The notes under the pieces were generated by a model, which was not told the DNA's origin, made no database searches, and saw nothing but the letters and a program-made list of their open reading frames with translations. Made by a program: the position numbers and the translations under genes. Below are positions 35,986 to 47,090 of a stretch of 64,000 nt of DNA, piece by piece. Positions within the stretch are counted from its first letter, which is position 1; every line of letters starts with the position of its first letter. The DNA is from Sporodiniella umbellata (lineage: Eukaryota; Mucoromycota; Mucoromycetes; Mucorales; Rhizopodaceae): the NCBI GenBank assembly GCA_025677835.1, contig JAIXMR010000025.1, positions 186,001 to 250,000 on the forward strand, read 5' to 3'.

Positions 35986-36116
35986 TTTTTTTTTTCTTGT
36001 AGTGAGCAAAAGAAAAAAGAAGAAATCTAACGGCCAATGAAAATGGAAGTTTTAGGAAGAAGGTTGATACAACTCTAGTGCAGAGCAGACGTAGAGCTTA
36101 ATAGGACTAATATTTT

Positions 36117-38744
36117 TTATTGTTTCAAATGCGGCAATCGGAAATACATCCATTTTTTTATCTTGGATGCAGAACCGTAATCGTTTGTATCGACAAAAGC
36201 TTTCATAAACAGTTTATATGTGACCAGGTCTGGCTCAGTTGACTTTGAAAAAAAGCGAATGAATGTATCTTTTATAGTCTTCTCTTCAATATAAGATTCA
36301 AAGTTATCAAAGCTTGTTTTCAAACCGTCACATATTGTATTGAAATCAACAGGCAAAGACTCATTCACAAATACTTCGCTATGAACAATACTGTTGTTGC
36401 AAAAATTGTCGAGCGTCTCTTTACAGTACCCAGTAGTTGTTTCAAAGATACTCCAAATTTTTTTGCTTGGTAATACCACACGTCCTTTCTCTATTTCGCG
36501 AGAATCGTGCCACTTATTCTCGCTTTTCAGTAAGCGAGCAAACGCCATTGTTTTTGAATCAAGACGTAAAAAGCTTTGAACAAGTAAATTGAAAGTAACT
36601 ATATCCATACTTGATTTTTGTTCGCTGGTGTCATTTGATTTTAAGCTCTGTATAAAATCCTCTACTTTTGCCCAGTCTTTTCGAAGAATCCAACCGTTTA
36701 GAATTGTATTGGCTGTTATGGTATCTGGTTTGATTCCTGAATCAACCATTGTTTGGTATACTTGATTTGCTGCGCTCATATTGTTTCCATTTACAAATGC
36801 TTTAATTAAGATGTTGTATGTAGTGATATCGGGGCTGAGCTGTTGTTTAAGTAGCTTCTGATAAACTCTCTTCAGACGGGTAATGTCTGGCTTTGGTATT
36901 ACAGAAGCGTAGCCGTTTAAAAGAACGTTATATCTAGCTAGTGTATGTTCAAGCTTTTCAGCCTTGGTTCCATTTTCATATTCTACGAATCGTTTCCTAT
37001 ACTGCATATCTACCCAAGCTCTGTCAAGGATACGAAAATCATTGTTGAGAAGCGCGCTATGCATAGTTGCACTATATATATTTGAGCTTGCGCATCTAAT
37101 GTTTGAAGCGCTTTTGTCTTCTCGCACCCATTTGTAGATTTCGTAACTACAATGGCAGTCTCCACGCTTTCCAAGTGCTACGATCACACGACCGATTCCC
37201 TCCGCATTTAGGTGTATATCTAACTCCGTCTCCATAATTTGTAATGCTTTAACAATAGCTTTTCCAGAAACAAGGTGATTTCCGTTTTTTTCTATGCCTA
37301 TCAAAGATCGCAAGATTCTAAAAATAGTGGTGGGTGTGAAAGAAATGTCCAGAGTCCTCAATTGTGTTCTGCATAGATCCCAGTACTTGCCGCTGGCAAA
37401 GCGAGCTGTCAGAAGCGCCTTTACTATACGTCTGTTCGTGTTGATTTTTTTGACTTTTTTACTGACTAGTGATGCATAGTTTTTCATACACGCATCCCAT
37501 TCCCCTCTAGATATGCACGCTTCCATCAAAACTGCATACGAGTCTAAATTCTTTACTGCAATTTCATGGTTTTTTTCTAGCCATTTTGTTGCTTGGCTGA
37601 GATCACCCTGATTGACATACCCTTCCACAACTGTGGTACATAAGTTTTCCTCTATTTTTAAACCTTGCTTTTCCATGTCAGATATCACTAGTTGTGTATA
37701 TAGTTTGTTGGACTTTTCACTGAACAATTTGACAAACGCTTGGTATATATGGATGTCTAGCCTATTGCTTTCCTTCAAATTATTATATAGCAGTTGTACT
37801 TCGTTGATAGGTAAGGACGATCCAAGAGATTTCAAGAGCAAAGATACTGTACGTGTAGTAGGCTGAATACTATGTTTCTGCATGTATGACAGGATGTATT
37901 TGATAGCACTGTAATCTCCCCTTACAACTTGAGATTCGATTATCTGATTACAAGAATGTATTGAAGGTGTTGAGGTTTGGATTATGGTAAAAAGCCTGAA
38001 CATTGTGAACAAGTGTAAAGGCATAAAGTGGTGTTTACTTTTAGCCCGGTATGGGCCGGTAAGTTTTTCTGTATATAAATCCACAAATTTGTCGAAAGCT
38101 AACGTATCCATTTTGGAAGGAATAGGCAAATAAAAACAATAGATACGCCACAGTGCAGCTGCAATATGTTGTATAGAAGCTGTATCCCAAGATTTAGCGT
38201 AGCCCAAAAACTCTCCTGTCGATTTTAGTGCAAGATACGCGTGGTTTTTATCCATACACGCTGTAACAAAATCAGCAAGGCACCTTGAGATCTCTTCATG
38301 TTTAACATAATTTTTGGTCTTTAAATCTCGAAGAATCTGCTGAGCAGTTTGTAGATCTTCGCATTGAATTAGTGCAGAAATGTATCGATGATGAGAAGAG
38401 CTCTTGAGTTTGTAATGTTGCGTATAGTCTTTCCAGGTCGATATGACTTTGTCTGTGTCTTTAGAATACCCGTAAGCTGTTATTGCTTCTAAATACATCA
38501 GTGTTGAAGGCTGTATTCCACTAATGCGCGTTTCCTCGAAGGTTTTGCAAGCGTTTGGATGGTTGATATAAGGGGAATGTGAAGATCGCTTAGTGTGAAG
38601 TTGTCTATTTTGTGCGATCGCATTTCTAGAGCGAACAGTAAAAAGTGAGGGTAGGAAGCCAACATGCCTTAACGAGCGTATGCAAGGCTTTCTGAACGGT
38701 AGTGACATATCTTTACTGTTTCCGCAAACCCCCAAGCTCAGCAC
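36117..38744 (-). CDS. Mitochondrial pentatricopeptide repeat (PPR) protein, 875 residues
   Basis: A single uninterrupted frame, unusual here among large genes. PPR-type repeats are visible, for example SPDITTYNILIKAFVNGNNM and KPDTITANTILNGWILRKDW, and more degenerate ones throughout (IQPTTRTVSLLLKSLG; LDSYAVLMEACISRGEWDAC). The N-terminal 50 residues are basic and serine-rich with an RQLHTKRSS motif, consistent with a mitochondrial presequence. Such proteins bind organelle RNA and control its processing or translation; the target is unknown. The first ATG at 38744 gives the full presequence, and a later in-frame ATG (residue 13) is possible. Confidence 0.88.
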   Translation of the reverse strand: MLSLGVCGNSKDMSLPFRKPCIRSLRHVGFLPSLFTVRSRNAIAQNRQLHTKRSSHSPYINHPNACKTFEETRISGIQPSTLMYLEAITAYGYSKDTDKVISTWKDYTQHYKLKSSSHHRYISALIQCEDLQTAQQILRDLKTKNYVKHEEISRCLADFVTACMDKNHAYLALKSTGEFLGYAKSWDTASIQHIAAALWRIYCFYLPIPSKMDTLAFDKFVDLYTEKLTGPYRAKSKHHFMPLHLFTMFRLFTIIQTSTPSIHSCNQIIESQVVRGDYSAIKYILSYMQKHSIQPTTRTVSLLLKSLGSSLPINEVQLLYNNLKESNRLDIHIYQAFVKLFSEKSNKLYTQLVISDMEKQGLKIEENLCTTVVEGYVNQGDLSQATKWLEKNHEIAVKNLDSYAVLMEACISRGEWDACMKNYASLVSKKVKKINTNRRIVKALLTARFASGKYWDLCRTQLRTLDISFTPTTIFRILRSLIGIEKNGNHLVSGKAIVKALQIMETELDIHLNAEGIGRVIVALGKRGDCHCSYEIYKWVREDKSASNIRCASSNIYSATMHSALLNNDFRILDRAWVDMQYRKRFVEYENGTKAEKLEHTLARYNVLLNGYASVIPKPDITRLKRVYQKLLKQQLSPDITTYNILIKAFVNGNNMSAANQVYQTMVDSGIKPDTITANTILNGWILRKDWAKVEDFIQSLKSNDTSEQKSSMDIVTFNLLVQSFLRLDSKTMAFARLLKSENKWHDSREIEKGRVVLPSKKIWSIFETTTGYCKETLDNFCNNSIVHSEVFVNESLPVDFNTICDGLKTSFDNFESYIEEKTIKDTFIRFFSKSTEPDLVTYKLFMKAFVDTNDYGSASKIKKWMYFRLPHLKQ

Positions 38745-39323
38745 TGACTTATAGACTGGTATATTAGTGTAAGAAATACAACGATACCGGAGTCTGTTGC
38801 ACCCAGGGATTTTTCCAAATTAATTTCCTGTCAGTTTAAACAGTAACAGATTCGAAAAAGGCAGTTTAAGCCACAATGACATCATCAGTTTAAAGTCTTG
38901 AAGACAAGGAAAAGTTACTTTGCTTTTTTTTTTTTACATATACCTCTTAAAGGCCGTTCTAATATAGGCCAGGCTTTAATCTGTATTAAAAGGAATTTTT
39001 TAAAGCTCCAAGCGTATTGAGTCTATTCTGGCTAGATTCGATTCAATAAATATTGGCGTTTTTTTGAATTTTCAATCTATAATTGCTGTCTTTACGGAGT
39101 GGCATTTTACAGCGAAAGCGATATCAGGTGGTGAATATAAGCTACAGTCTTTTTTTAAAAACAAAAACATGTATTAAAGCAAAAATTAAATAAAATCGAT
39201 AACTGTTACTTATAATATGTCTGTAAACCTTATTTTCAAAAAGGCAGTGATGATCTGTGCTGAGTCTAATTGACTCGAAGTCTTTTTATTATTTTCACAA
39301 AAAGCCCTTTCTTTCTTCAGAAC
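38745..39323. promoter_or_regulatory. Divergent spacer between the PPR gene and MOCS2A
   Basis: A 579 bp AT-rich interval between two divergent starts. No gene was seen. It includes a T run at 38926-38935 and TATA-like sequences near 39200. It presumably holds both promoters. Confidence 0.5.
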
Positions 39324-39638
39324 ATGTCACAAAAAGTATATTTTTCTTCCTTTTTCTTTCAACAAACAATAACAAATTTTTAGATAAGGGTGTTATATTT
39401 TGCTGCTGTCAGAGATATTACAAATACCGAATCAGATGAGCTCGAAATAGAGGGGCAGTATACACTGAGTAACTTGTCTGAACATTTAGTATCAAAGTAT
39501 GGAGAAAAAATTCAAGAGATTCTATTAGCGTCCATGTATGCTGTTAACATGGAGTATATTCCTAAAGATATGGAGTCCGTAACTGCTTTGACAGATAACT
39601 CTGAAGTAGCCATTATCCCCCCTGTCAGTGGTGGATAA
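39324..39638 (+). CDS. MOCS2A: Molybdopterin synthase small subunit (MoaD/MOCS2A)
   Basis: Sulfur carrier whose C-terminal glycine is thiocarboxylated and gives sulfur to precursor Z in molybdenum cofactor synthesis (cytosol). Two exons (39324-39335, 39384-39638; 267 nt, 88 residues). The ubiquitin-like fold is seen as VLYFAAVRDITNTESDELEI and YAVNMEYIPKD, and the protein ends in IIPPVSGG, the diagnostic PPVSGG tail with the terminal GG. The first exon supplies only MSQK. The stop is 95 bp before the next start. Confidence 0.93.
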
Positions 39639-39733
39639 AGACGAAAAATAAAACCACCAAAAAGTTTCCTTATCCAGTAAGCTTTTCTTTCCTTTTTTTT
39701 TTTTTTTCTGAATGCTGTGACAATCCTAAAGTC

Positions 39734-40609
39734 ATGTCAGATGTTCTTAAATTTCTCTTTGCTTCGAGCATTGCTGCTTTAGTAGCACGCTTCTTTACGT
39801 ATCCATGTAAACTTCAAACATAAACCTCTCCACAAAATACGTTTTCTCTAACTAAGCGAAAATAAGTTGATACAATAAAGACAAGAATACAAACCAACCG
39901 CGAAGCACATCTGTACACTCAGCTATCACCAGAGGGAATGTCAGAGAGATTTTTTTCTTTGTATCGGGGCCTATCTGTTACTTTACTTTTCTCTGTACCA
40001 GCTTTAACAGTTTATTTGACTGTCTACGCTACTATCAAATCAAAATTAAATTATTTGGGGCTCTTTTGGCTTGGCCAAGAATATGTAGTAAATCATGCTA
40101 TTTCTGGCCTTCTTGCAGAGGCCGCTGCAGGAGTGTTTTTCACACCTATGGAAGTTATCAAGAGTCAGCTTCAAATCTGCAACCACTTTACAACTCTGTC
40201 GCTTATACAGCATATGGCTCAGCAAGATGGACTGAAAGGGTTTTACAGAGGCTATTGGATTACTTTGGGGGTTTTTGTACCTCACTCAGTTGCCTACTTT
40301 GTCGTTTATGAGTATTTGAAGTCTTTTTATACGGAGCCCACTCTTATCGTTTATGTTATTTGTGCAGCAACTGCCAGCGCTATCGGCATCATGGTTTCAA
40401 CACCACTAGACATTGTTAAAACTCGATGGCAAGTTTCAAGCCAAGAGCAATGTTATCGAGAAGGGCCGCTTAAGATAGCTATACACATGTGGCAGCATGA
40501 AGGGAAATATCTTGCATTCACTCAAGGATTAGCCGCTCGCATAGCCTGGGGGATCCCTTTGACAACTATTAACATGGTTGTGTTCGAGTTTTTGCTAATT
40601 CTACTGTAA
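39734..40609 (+). CDS. Mitochondrial carrier family protein
   Basis: Two exons (39734-39806, 39867-40609; 816 nt, 271 residues). The three carrier repeats are recognisable: YPFDTIKTRIQT (rebuilt across the intron), TPMEVIKSQLQI, and TPLDIVKTRWQV, all of the P-x-D/E-x-x-K/R type. Six membrane helices are predicted, e.g. LKFLFASSIAALVARFF and LFSVPALTVYLTVYATI. The substrate cannot be assigned; the second signature has E rather than D. It likely sits in the mitochondrial inner membrane. Confidence 0.9.
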
Positions 40610-41065
40610 AAAGAAAATTGTGAACTGTTGGTATTAAAAAGATAAAAGTATTTTTGGGAACACAAATTATCTTGTTCTTTTGTTTTATCTTAAATTACTG
40701 ATCGAAAGACTATCTTACATATTTGGTATGACAAATAACACTCTATAGAATATATTAGCCTTTTTAATTTCGACCTTCAGTACAGCACTCAGTGAACATA
40801 ACTACTGAGACAATAAGCCGTAATGTGTGTGATGCGTCAAATAGAGTTACTTTCGTTAGCATAATAAGCTGCTTTAATACACTTATTAAAAACAATACAT
40901 GTATATGCTGTATTTCAGCTTTCCGAACAGCTTATTGGGAGCATCCACAAGTTTTCTTGAACCTGAGCGTATATTTACACACCGCCGTATGACGCAAAAG
41001 CTTTTTTTTTTCTTAATTTTTAGGGGAGTTGGTGCTGTAAGTCTTTTTTTTTTAGTTTTGTCAAA
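40610..41065. other. Intergenic spacer upstream of NDUFS4
   Basis: A 456 bp AT-rich spacer. Open frames inside it are short and have no features. It probably contains the carrier 3' UTR and the NDUFS4 promoter. Confidence 0.5.
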
Positions 41066-41737
41066 ATGTCCTCCCCACTCATCGTTAGAACAGCAGCACT
41101 TTGCCGCTCCTCTTTCACCAAACCTGCATTATACAACACAGCTCGCTTTTCTTCTCAACTCAAAGATATTCAGCACCTCGAAAAAGAACCAATTCAAAGT
41201 GTTGAAGTTATTTCTGGTGCACCAGGTATTAAAAAACAGACTCTTCTAAAAAGGAATTATCATTGACAAAAAGAAAAATTAGAGGATTTGTTGGAACGTA
41301 ACGTACGTATTTTTAAGCCTGCTCGCCCTGCTTCTCAATCAGGAAAGAACGGTACTAGACTTTGGCGCATTGATTTCGACATTTTAGAAGACGGCAATCG
41401 TTGGGAAAACCCTTTAATGGGTTGGTCCTCCAGGTTAGAGAAAAAAGGGCAAACGTTCTTAAAAAGCTAACAACCATATAGTTCTGATTTCCAACAAGCT
41501 TTGACAATGAAGTTTTTCACCAAGGAAGATGCCATTAGATTTGCTGATAAGCAAGGTAAGATCTCGTTTCATATTTATACATTCAAGTGGCGATCTGTGT
41601 AGACAGTTCTTACAATTTAATGCACAGGCTGGAAATACTACATTCAAGAACCAAAAACCGCCAAATTTGTACCCAAGTCATATGGTAACAACTTCAAGTA
41701 TTCACCCAACAAGTTGAGAATGATCAAAACAAAATAA
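41066..41737 (+). CDS. NDUFS4: NADH:ubiquinone oxidoreductase 18 kDa subunit (NDUFS4)
   Basis: Accessory subunit of mitochondrial complex I. Exons: 41066-41225, 41283-41433, 41482-41555, 41628-41737 (495 nt, 164 residues). A basic presequence (SSPLIVRTAALCRSSF, then NTARFSSQ) precedes the ETC_C1_NDUFA4 domain: VRIFKPARPASQSG, WRIDFDILEDGNRWENPLMGW, FFTKEDAIRFADKQGWKYYI. It ends in the family's NKLRMIKTK-like tail. Its stop codon is 11 bp from the stop of the convergent Lon gene, so the transcripts must overlap. Confidence 0.95.
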
Positions 41738-41748
41738 ATTTATTCCTT

Positions 41749-44530
41749 TTATAAATGGCTTTCTATTCTATCTTGCTTTGCCCATTTTTCGTTGCGGAAT
41801 ACAGATTCAAGCATTTGCCAAATTGTTTGAACAAAACAGAACTCAATATCCGCTTGTAAAGAAAGTGGAATGCCAGTTTCCACATCGGTTTTGTTTTTAA
41901 ATGGCAAAACAATTTGACGAATACCAGCACGATGGGCTGAGACTACCTTTTCTTTTATGCCACCCACAGGCAAAACTTGTCCACGGAGGGACATCTCACC
42001 CGTCATAGCTGTTGTAGGGGCAACGCACTGACCAGAATATAAAGAGATGAGGGCGCAGGTCAAGGTAATACCTAAGGAGTGTCAAACATGTAGTGTAAAA
42101 AGCACTTTTACCTGCACTTGGTCCATCTTTTGGTACAGAGCCATTGGGGATATGAATGTGAACGTCATCTTGCTCACCTAGTTTCTCTTTATCGTTACTT
42201 GTTAAACCTAGTGCATAAGCATTTCCCTTGACCCAAGTAAAAGCTATTTGAGCAGACTCTTGCAGCACATTACCCAAAGATCCTGTGAGATAAAGTTTTC
42301 CATACCCGGGTATCTTTGTAGCTTCTATTAATAGGATACCACCATTTCCGCTTCCTGAATATGCCAATCCGGTAACTACGCCAGGGCAAGGATTATATTC
42401 GAATGCTTCTTTTTCGAATTTCGCATTCTATTGTTATAACAAAGAGTCAGAACTATAGTTGGGGCTTTTTTTTTCTATACTCCTAAAATTTGAATCACAT
42501 CTTCGATTGAAATGTCACTACTGTACGATGCTTCATTGTTTTGCTCTTTTAGCTCTGCTAACTGTACACACTTTGCTCGAATAACAGAGGCTATGGTACG
42601 CTCCAAATTGCGAACACCGCTTTCTCTGGTATACCTTTCAGCAATATATAGAATTGTGTCATTGGATAGACCTATATGAGCAGGTAGCAGCCCATGGTTT
42701 AAAACTTGCTTTGGGATTAAGTGTGTTTTAGCAATATGAAGCTTTTCTTCAAAGTTGTAACCATGAACTTCTAAAACTTCCATACGATCAAGCAAAGGCT
42801 CGGGTATAGTATCCAAAGAATTTGCTGTAGCAATAAACAAAACACCCGACAAATCAAAAGGAACATTTAAATAATGGTCAGCAAATGTACTGTTTTGTTC
42901 AGGGTCAAGCACTTCTAATAGGGCAGCCGCTATTAAAGCCAGTTAGTGAGGAGTCTAGGTAGATAGTATGATAGATAAAAAAATACCAGGATCGCCATTG
43001 TGATTTGAAGTAGCTACTTTGTCAATTTCATCTATCAAAAGTAAAGTATGAAAAAGTGCAAGCGTTTTTTTAGTTGCTTTTACCGAGCAAAATCAATGGA
43101 TTTCTGGTTTTGCATTTTCGAAGGCCTTGGATTATCAGCCCAGGCATGGCTCCTACATAAGTTCTACGATGCCCTCTATATCATACTTTAGTGACTGTGC
43201 CCGGTAGACAACTTTTACCTTATAGAGGCTTCATCTCTTATGCCTCCTAGAGCGATGCGGTGAAACTTTCGGGACATTGAGTTTGCAATAGATCTTCCCA
43301 AAGATGTTTTACCTACACCAGGCTAACAATGACATTGTGAGCTAGGTTTTAATATTTCATATCTTATCTTACAGGGCCGACTAAACATAGAATAGGAGTT
43401 TTCACGTCGCCTTTGATTTTAATAATTGAAAGGTGCTCGAGTATTCTCTTTTTTACAGGCTCTAGACCAAAATGGTCTCTATTCAAAGCGTCTCTAGCAT
43501 TTGAAATGTTCAGACTGTCAACAGTTTTTTTACTCCAGGGCAAATCTGATAACCATTCGAGGTAGAGCCTTGAGACACCCCATTCGGAAGAAGAAGGCTG
43601 GAGATGTTTAATTCTTTTGATTTCTCTTTCAGCTACCTCTAAAGCTTCATTAGGGAGCTGTGCATTCACAAGCTTTTTGTGGAGATGTATAAGCTCATCT
43701 TCTTCTGATGTCGGGTCTGGGCCTTTTTGAATTGCATCCAACTGCTGTCTTAAATAAAATTCGTGCTGTTTATTGCTTAAGCTTCCCTCGATTCCTATAC
43801 TCAGCGTGTTTGTTAATTGAAGTACATGCAGCTGACGAATGATCCAATTTCGGGCCGTTTTTAGTCGAGGCTCCAAATCAGGTGTGGACAACATAAGAAG
43901 TTTCTCTTCAAAGCTGGTTTCAATTAACGAAATGACTAGGTCTGCCAAAGCAGGTGTGGACTTTGCATTTGTGGCCTTGGATAGCTGATCAAGTAACGAC
44001 TCGGGTAGCTTGAGCTGTCTCATTCTTGTAACCAAAGACTCACACAATTGGTTAAACTCTGTGTCATTGTATTCAACCTTCTCCCAATACGAAACGTCAG
44101 CCATCCAGAAGGCGGACTGCTGAAAGATATTATTGATCTTGAACCGCTCAAGCCCCTCTACGAAAACGCCGAAAAGGTTTGCACCTGATCGTTGAACGCG
44201 AGTAATACGGGCTAAACAGCCATAGTCTTTTAATCTATGTCTATCTTTCAGGAGAACGAGACCCTCTTCTTCTGGTTCATCACTGGCTGGTATAACTGGA
44301 ACGGGCGGTGCCTGACTAGCAACGCTGGTGTTCATTTCCACAGACTTCAGAGGCCTATTTAAAGGTACACAAGCAACATACGTATCTTCAAGGTTTCCTT
44401 TACTGTTATGTCTAAAGTAGGCTTTGACCAGCTCACTGGCTTCCTTTCCACGCAAACTGAGCCGAAGAACTCCAGAAGGCAAAAGAACTGTATTTTCAAG
44501 TGGGACAATTATAAGTTTGTTTGGGTACAT
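41749..44530 (-). CDS. Peroxisomal Lon protease
   Basis: ATP-dependent serine protease of the peroxisomal LONP2/Pln type. Exons on the minus strand: 44530-43373, 43322-43219, 43175-43084, 43031-42987, 42929-42481, 42427-42112, 42071-41749 (2487 nt, 828 residues; LONP2 is about 850). There is an N-terminal LON domain ([20 protein letters not shown]), no mitochondrial presequence, Walker A GPPGVGKT (about 385-392) and DEIDK as Walker B. The protease domain has the catalytic Ser in KDGPSAG (about 720) and Lys in GGIKEKV. The C-terminus is SHL, a PTS1-type peroxisomal signal. An intron splits the codon right after the catalytic serine motif. The frame is also open 5' of 44530, but this ATG fits the family start. 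Confidence 0.95.
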
Positions 44531-44702
44531 TAATATAAGAAAGAAGTTTACAAGAAGAAGAAAAAAGCAAGTTTTTTTTTTTTTTTTTTTTTTTTTTTTC
44601 ACAGTAAGTTTTGTACTGTACTGCATGTGAAATGATCACACTTTCGAATACACTACCTACTAGTGTCACCAAACTTTTTATTTTGCTGTGTTTGCATAAA
44701 AA

Positions 44703-45875
44703 TCAAGCCATGTACAAATTAATCAGTTCATCAGAAGCTTCGAGATGACTTAGTTGCTCTGTAGACTCTAACAGACCCAGCTTGATTACAGATTCAAGTA
44801 GCAGCAAGTCGAAAGGGTCGGGTTTTTTTAGTGGCTCATGTTTACTTCCTTCTTCATTTTCGTCGTCGTCTTCCTCTTCGCTTTGGTCATCATCGTACAA
44901 GCCAAACGCATACCAATTTGAAACACGTAGTTCTTCTTGAATGATTTCTGGGGAGCTATCTTTTGTTTCTATCTTGGATTCCGTTTTGCTTTCCTCTTTC
45001 TTCTTAGACACCTTAAGTACCAGCACAGATGACTTCAAGTCCTCTATATTTAAAAGTTCACCACTCTGTGTGTGGTACATGCGCTGGATGTTGTCCACTT
45101 GCACTACCATTTTTTCCCCTTCCCCTTCGTGATACAATCCGTCGTTCACATCCTCTTGTATAACCAACTGAAGTTCCCACCCCCCTTGCTTTTCTACACT
45201 TAATTGGCATTTTCGGAACTCTTCTTTCCAAGTGAACCCCTTTGCATTGGCTGTGAACAGTGAGTATAGCTTAAGCACAAAAGTTTTTTTGGGTCCAGAT
45301 AATAAAGCAGAGGCGCGAACAAGTCTAGAGGGAGAAGCAGTCAACCTTCCTGCCTTATTTTCAATGCTTCGCAAAGCCAAATGAAGTGAAGGAACCGTGT
45401 CGTCTACGTTCGACAAGAGCTTTTGTAGACGACGCTGAATACTTTCAGGCTCTTTGGTGGTCTCGACTAGTTGAGAAAATTCGTCAATATCCTGTTTGAG
45501 ATCATTACACATTTCTAGAGCAGGCACTAAATCGTGGTTGCCTTCGGCCACGCTTTTTGCAATAATGTCAATGGTTGGCTAAAAAAGCGTTTTTTTTTTT
45601 TAGAAAAATGAGACTAGATTGTTTCATTTACCTTCAAGTTTTTAACTTTGAGGTCCAATTGTCTTTGCAAAAACTTCATTTCGCTTGATTGTTGTTTGTT
45701 AGGTGCTTGGGTGGTAATGTAGGAGGTCACATTACGCTAATAAGAATTAGAAATTGAGGGCAATCTAATGCGCTCTTACAATTGCAGCATTTGTAGCGTG
45801 ACCTAAAGCAATTCTTGACACAGTAGTTACTGTAGTTAAAGCAATCTTTCCGAAAAGCTCTTCAAGGTTCGACAT
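44703..45875 (-). CDS. RanGTP-binding family protein (Yrb30-like)
   Basis: Three exons on the minus strand (45875-45780, 45736-45632, 45578-44703; 1077 nt, 358 residues). The N-terminus LFGKIALTTVTTVSRIALGH, followed by a helical region and the block TASPSRLVRASALLSG then LKLYSLFTANAKGFTWKEEF, resembles the fungal RanGTP-binding (Yrb30) family. The second half has long acidic stretches (DDDQSEEEDDDENEEG). In yeast Yrb30 binds Ran-GTP and influences nuclear transport, and a Ran gene is also in this window; any link is inference. The assignment rests on pattern memory, not a unique motif. Confidence 0.7.
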
Positions 45876-47057
45876 TTCTGTTCTCAATTTGACAATAGCG
45901 GGAGAAAGAAAAATCCTGCATAAATTTCAAGATAATTTTTTAAAAGTGAAAGTTGATGCTCTATAACTCTTGATCTATCCAATAAAAAGAAGACTTCAAA
46001 GCCCTATGCGTTTGGCTTTGGAAACTCAGTTGTTTTAATCATATATATAACCAGTCAATAAAACAGATGGCAACCTTTAGGTATGAAATAAATACAGGAA
46101 AAAAGAATCCATCTTCCGTTTATTAAACATCACTCATTATGGCAGAACAAACGACCATACCTGTGACCATACCTGTAGTAAAAAAAATCATGAAAAAAAA
46201 AACAGTTTTTGAAGGCTTTAACAACTTGGTCAAACCATCAGCTTTTAGTTAGTGTTTTTGCTTTAATTATACGAGAACTTTTCTTATATATCTTGATACC
46301 AAGACTCTTTAACGGACTGAGTACTGAATATTAAGACTTGTATTTGATAAAGTTTTTGCCAGCAGTCAGTTCAAGCGTGAGCTGTTAAAAAAGAAAGATT
46401 TGTGGTGGTGCTTTGAGCCAAACTAGAATGACACTTTAAATAAAACAATATGACAAGATAGAACTAATCCACTATGCATATTTTATAACAGATCAAGTCT
46501 AGATTGCTCAACAATTTCTTAAACAATACAGTGTTTCTAAATCAATGTCTTGTATTTTGTATAGCTTACATTATAAAATGTGATATTGATTTTGGAAAAA
46601 CCGTATGCTTGGACTTTTTCCATTGAAAGCTCACTGTTTCCTTTACTATTTTAACGCTTTTTTTTTTTTTTTTTACGATTCTGCAGCTTTGTAATCTAGA
46701 ATAGAAAACTATTTTTCTATATTGCAAGCCATTCCTTTTTGTACCAATAAAAATATCAAGTAAAGCCTTTAGTTGATACACTAACCAAAGAACGTTAAAC
46801 ACAGGTTCTTGAAACGATCAACCAGAGGTTAACAATGCGATGTAAATAAGATTCGAAATCCGGAGAGTTTTTAGTAAGTTTATGTGTTACTTTGACCTTT
46901 GGAGGTGGCCTAAACATGGTATATCTCGGAATTCAGATGCCCTGAAAAGGCATCAAGCGAAAAAAAAAAAAAAGGAAAATTGTACACAACTCCAAGTACA
47001 CTTTCTCATGTATATACTGATTTTGCCAGTTGTAATTCTAATAAAAGAAAACAGCTG

Positions 47058-47090
<33 letters not shown>

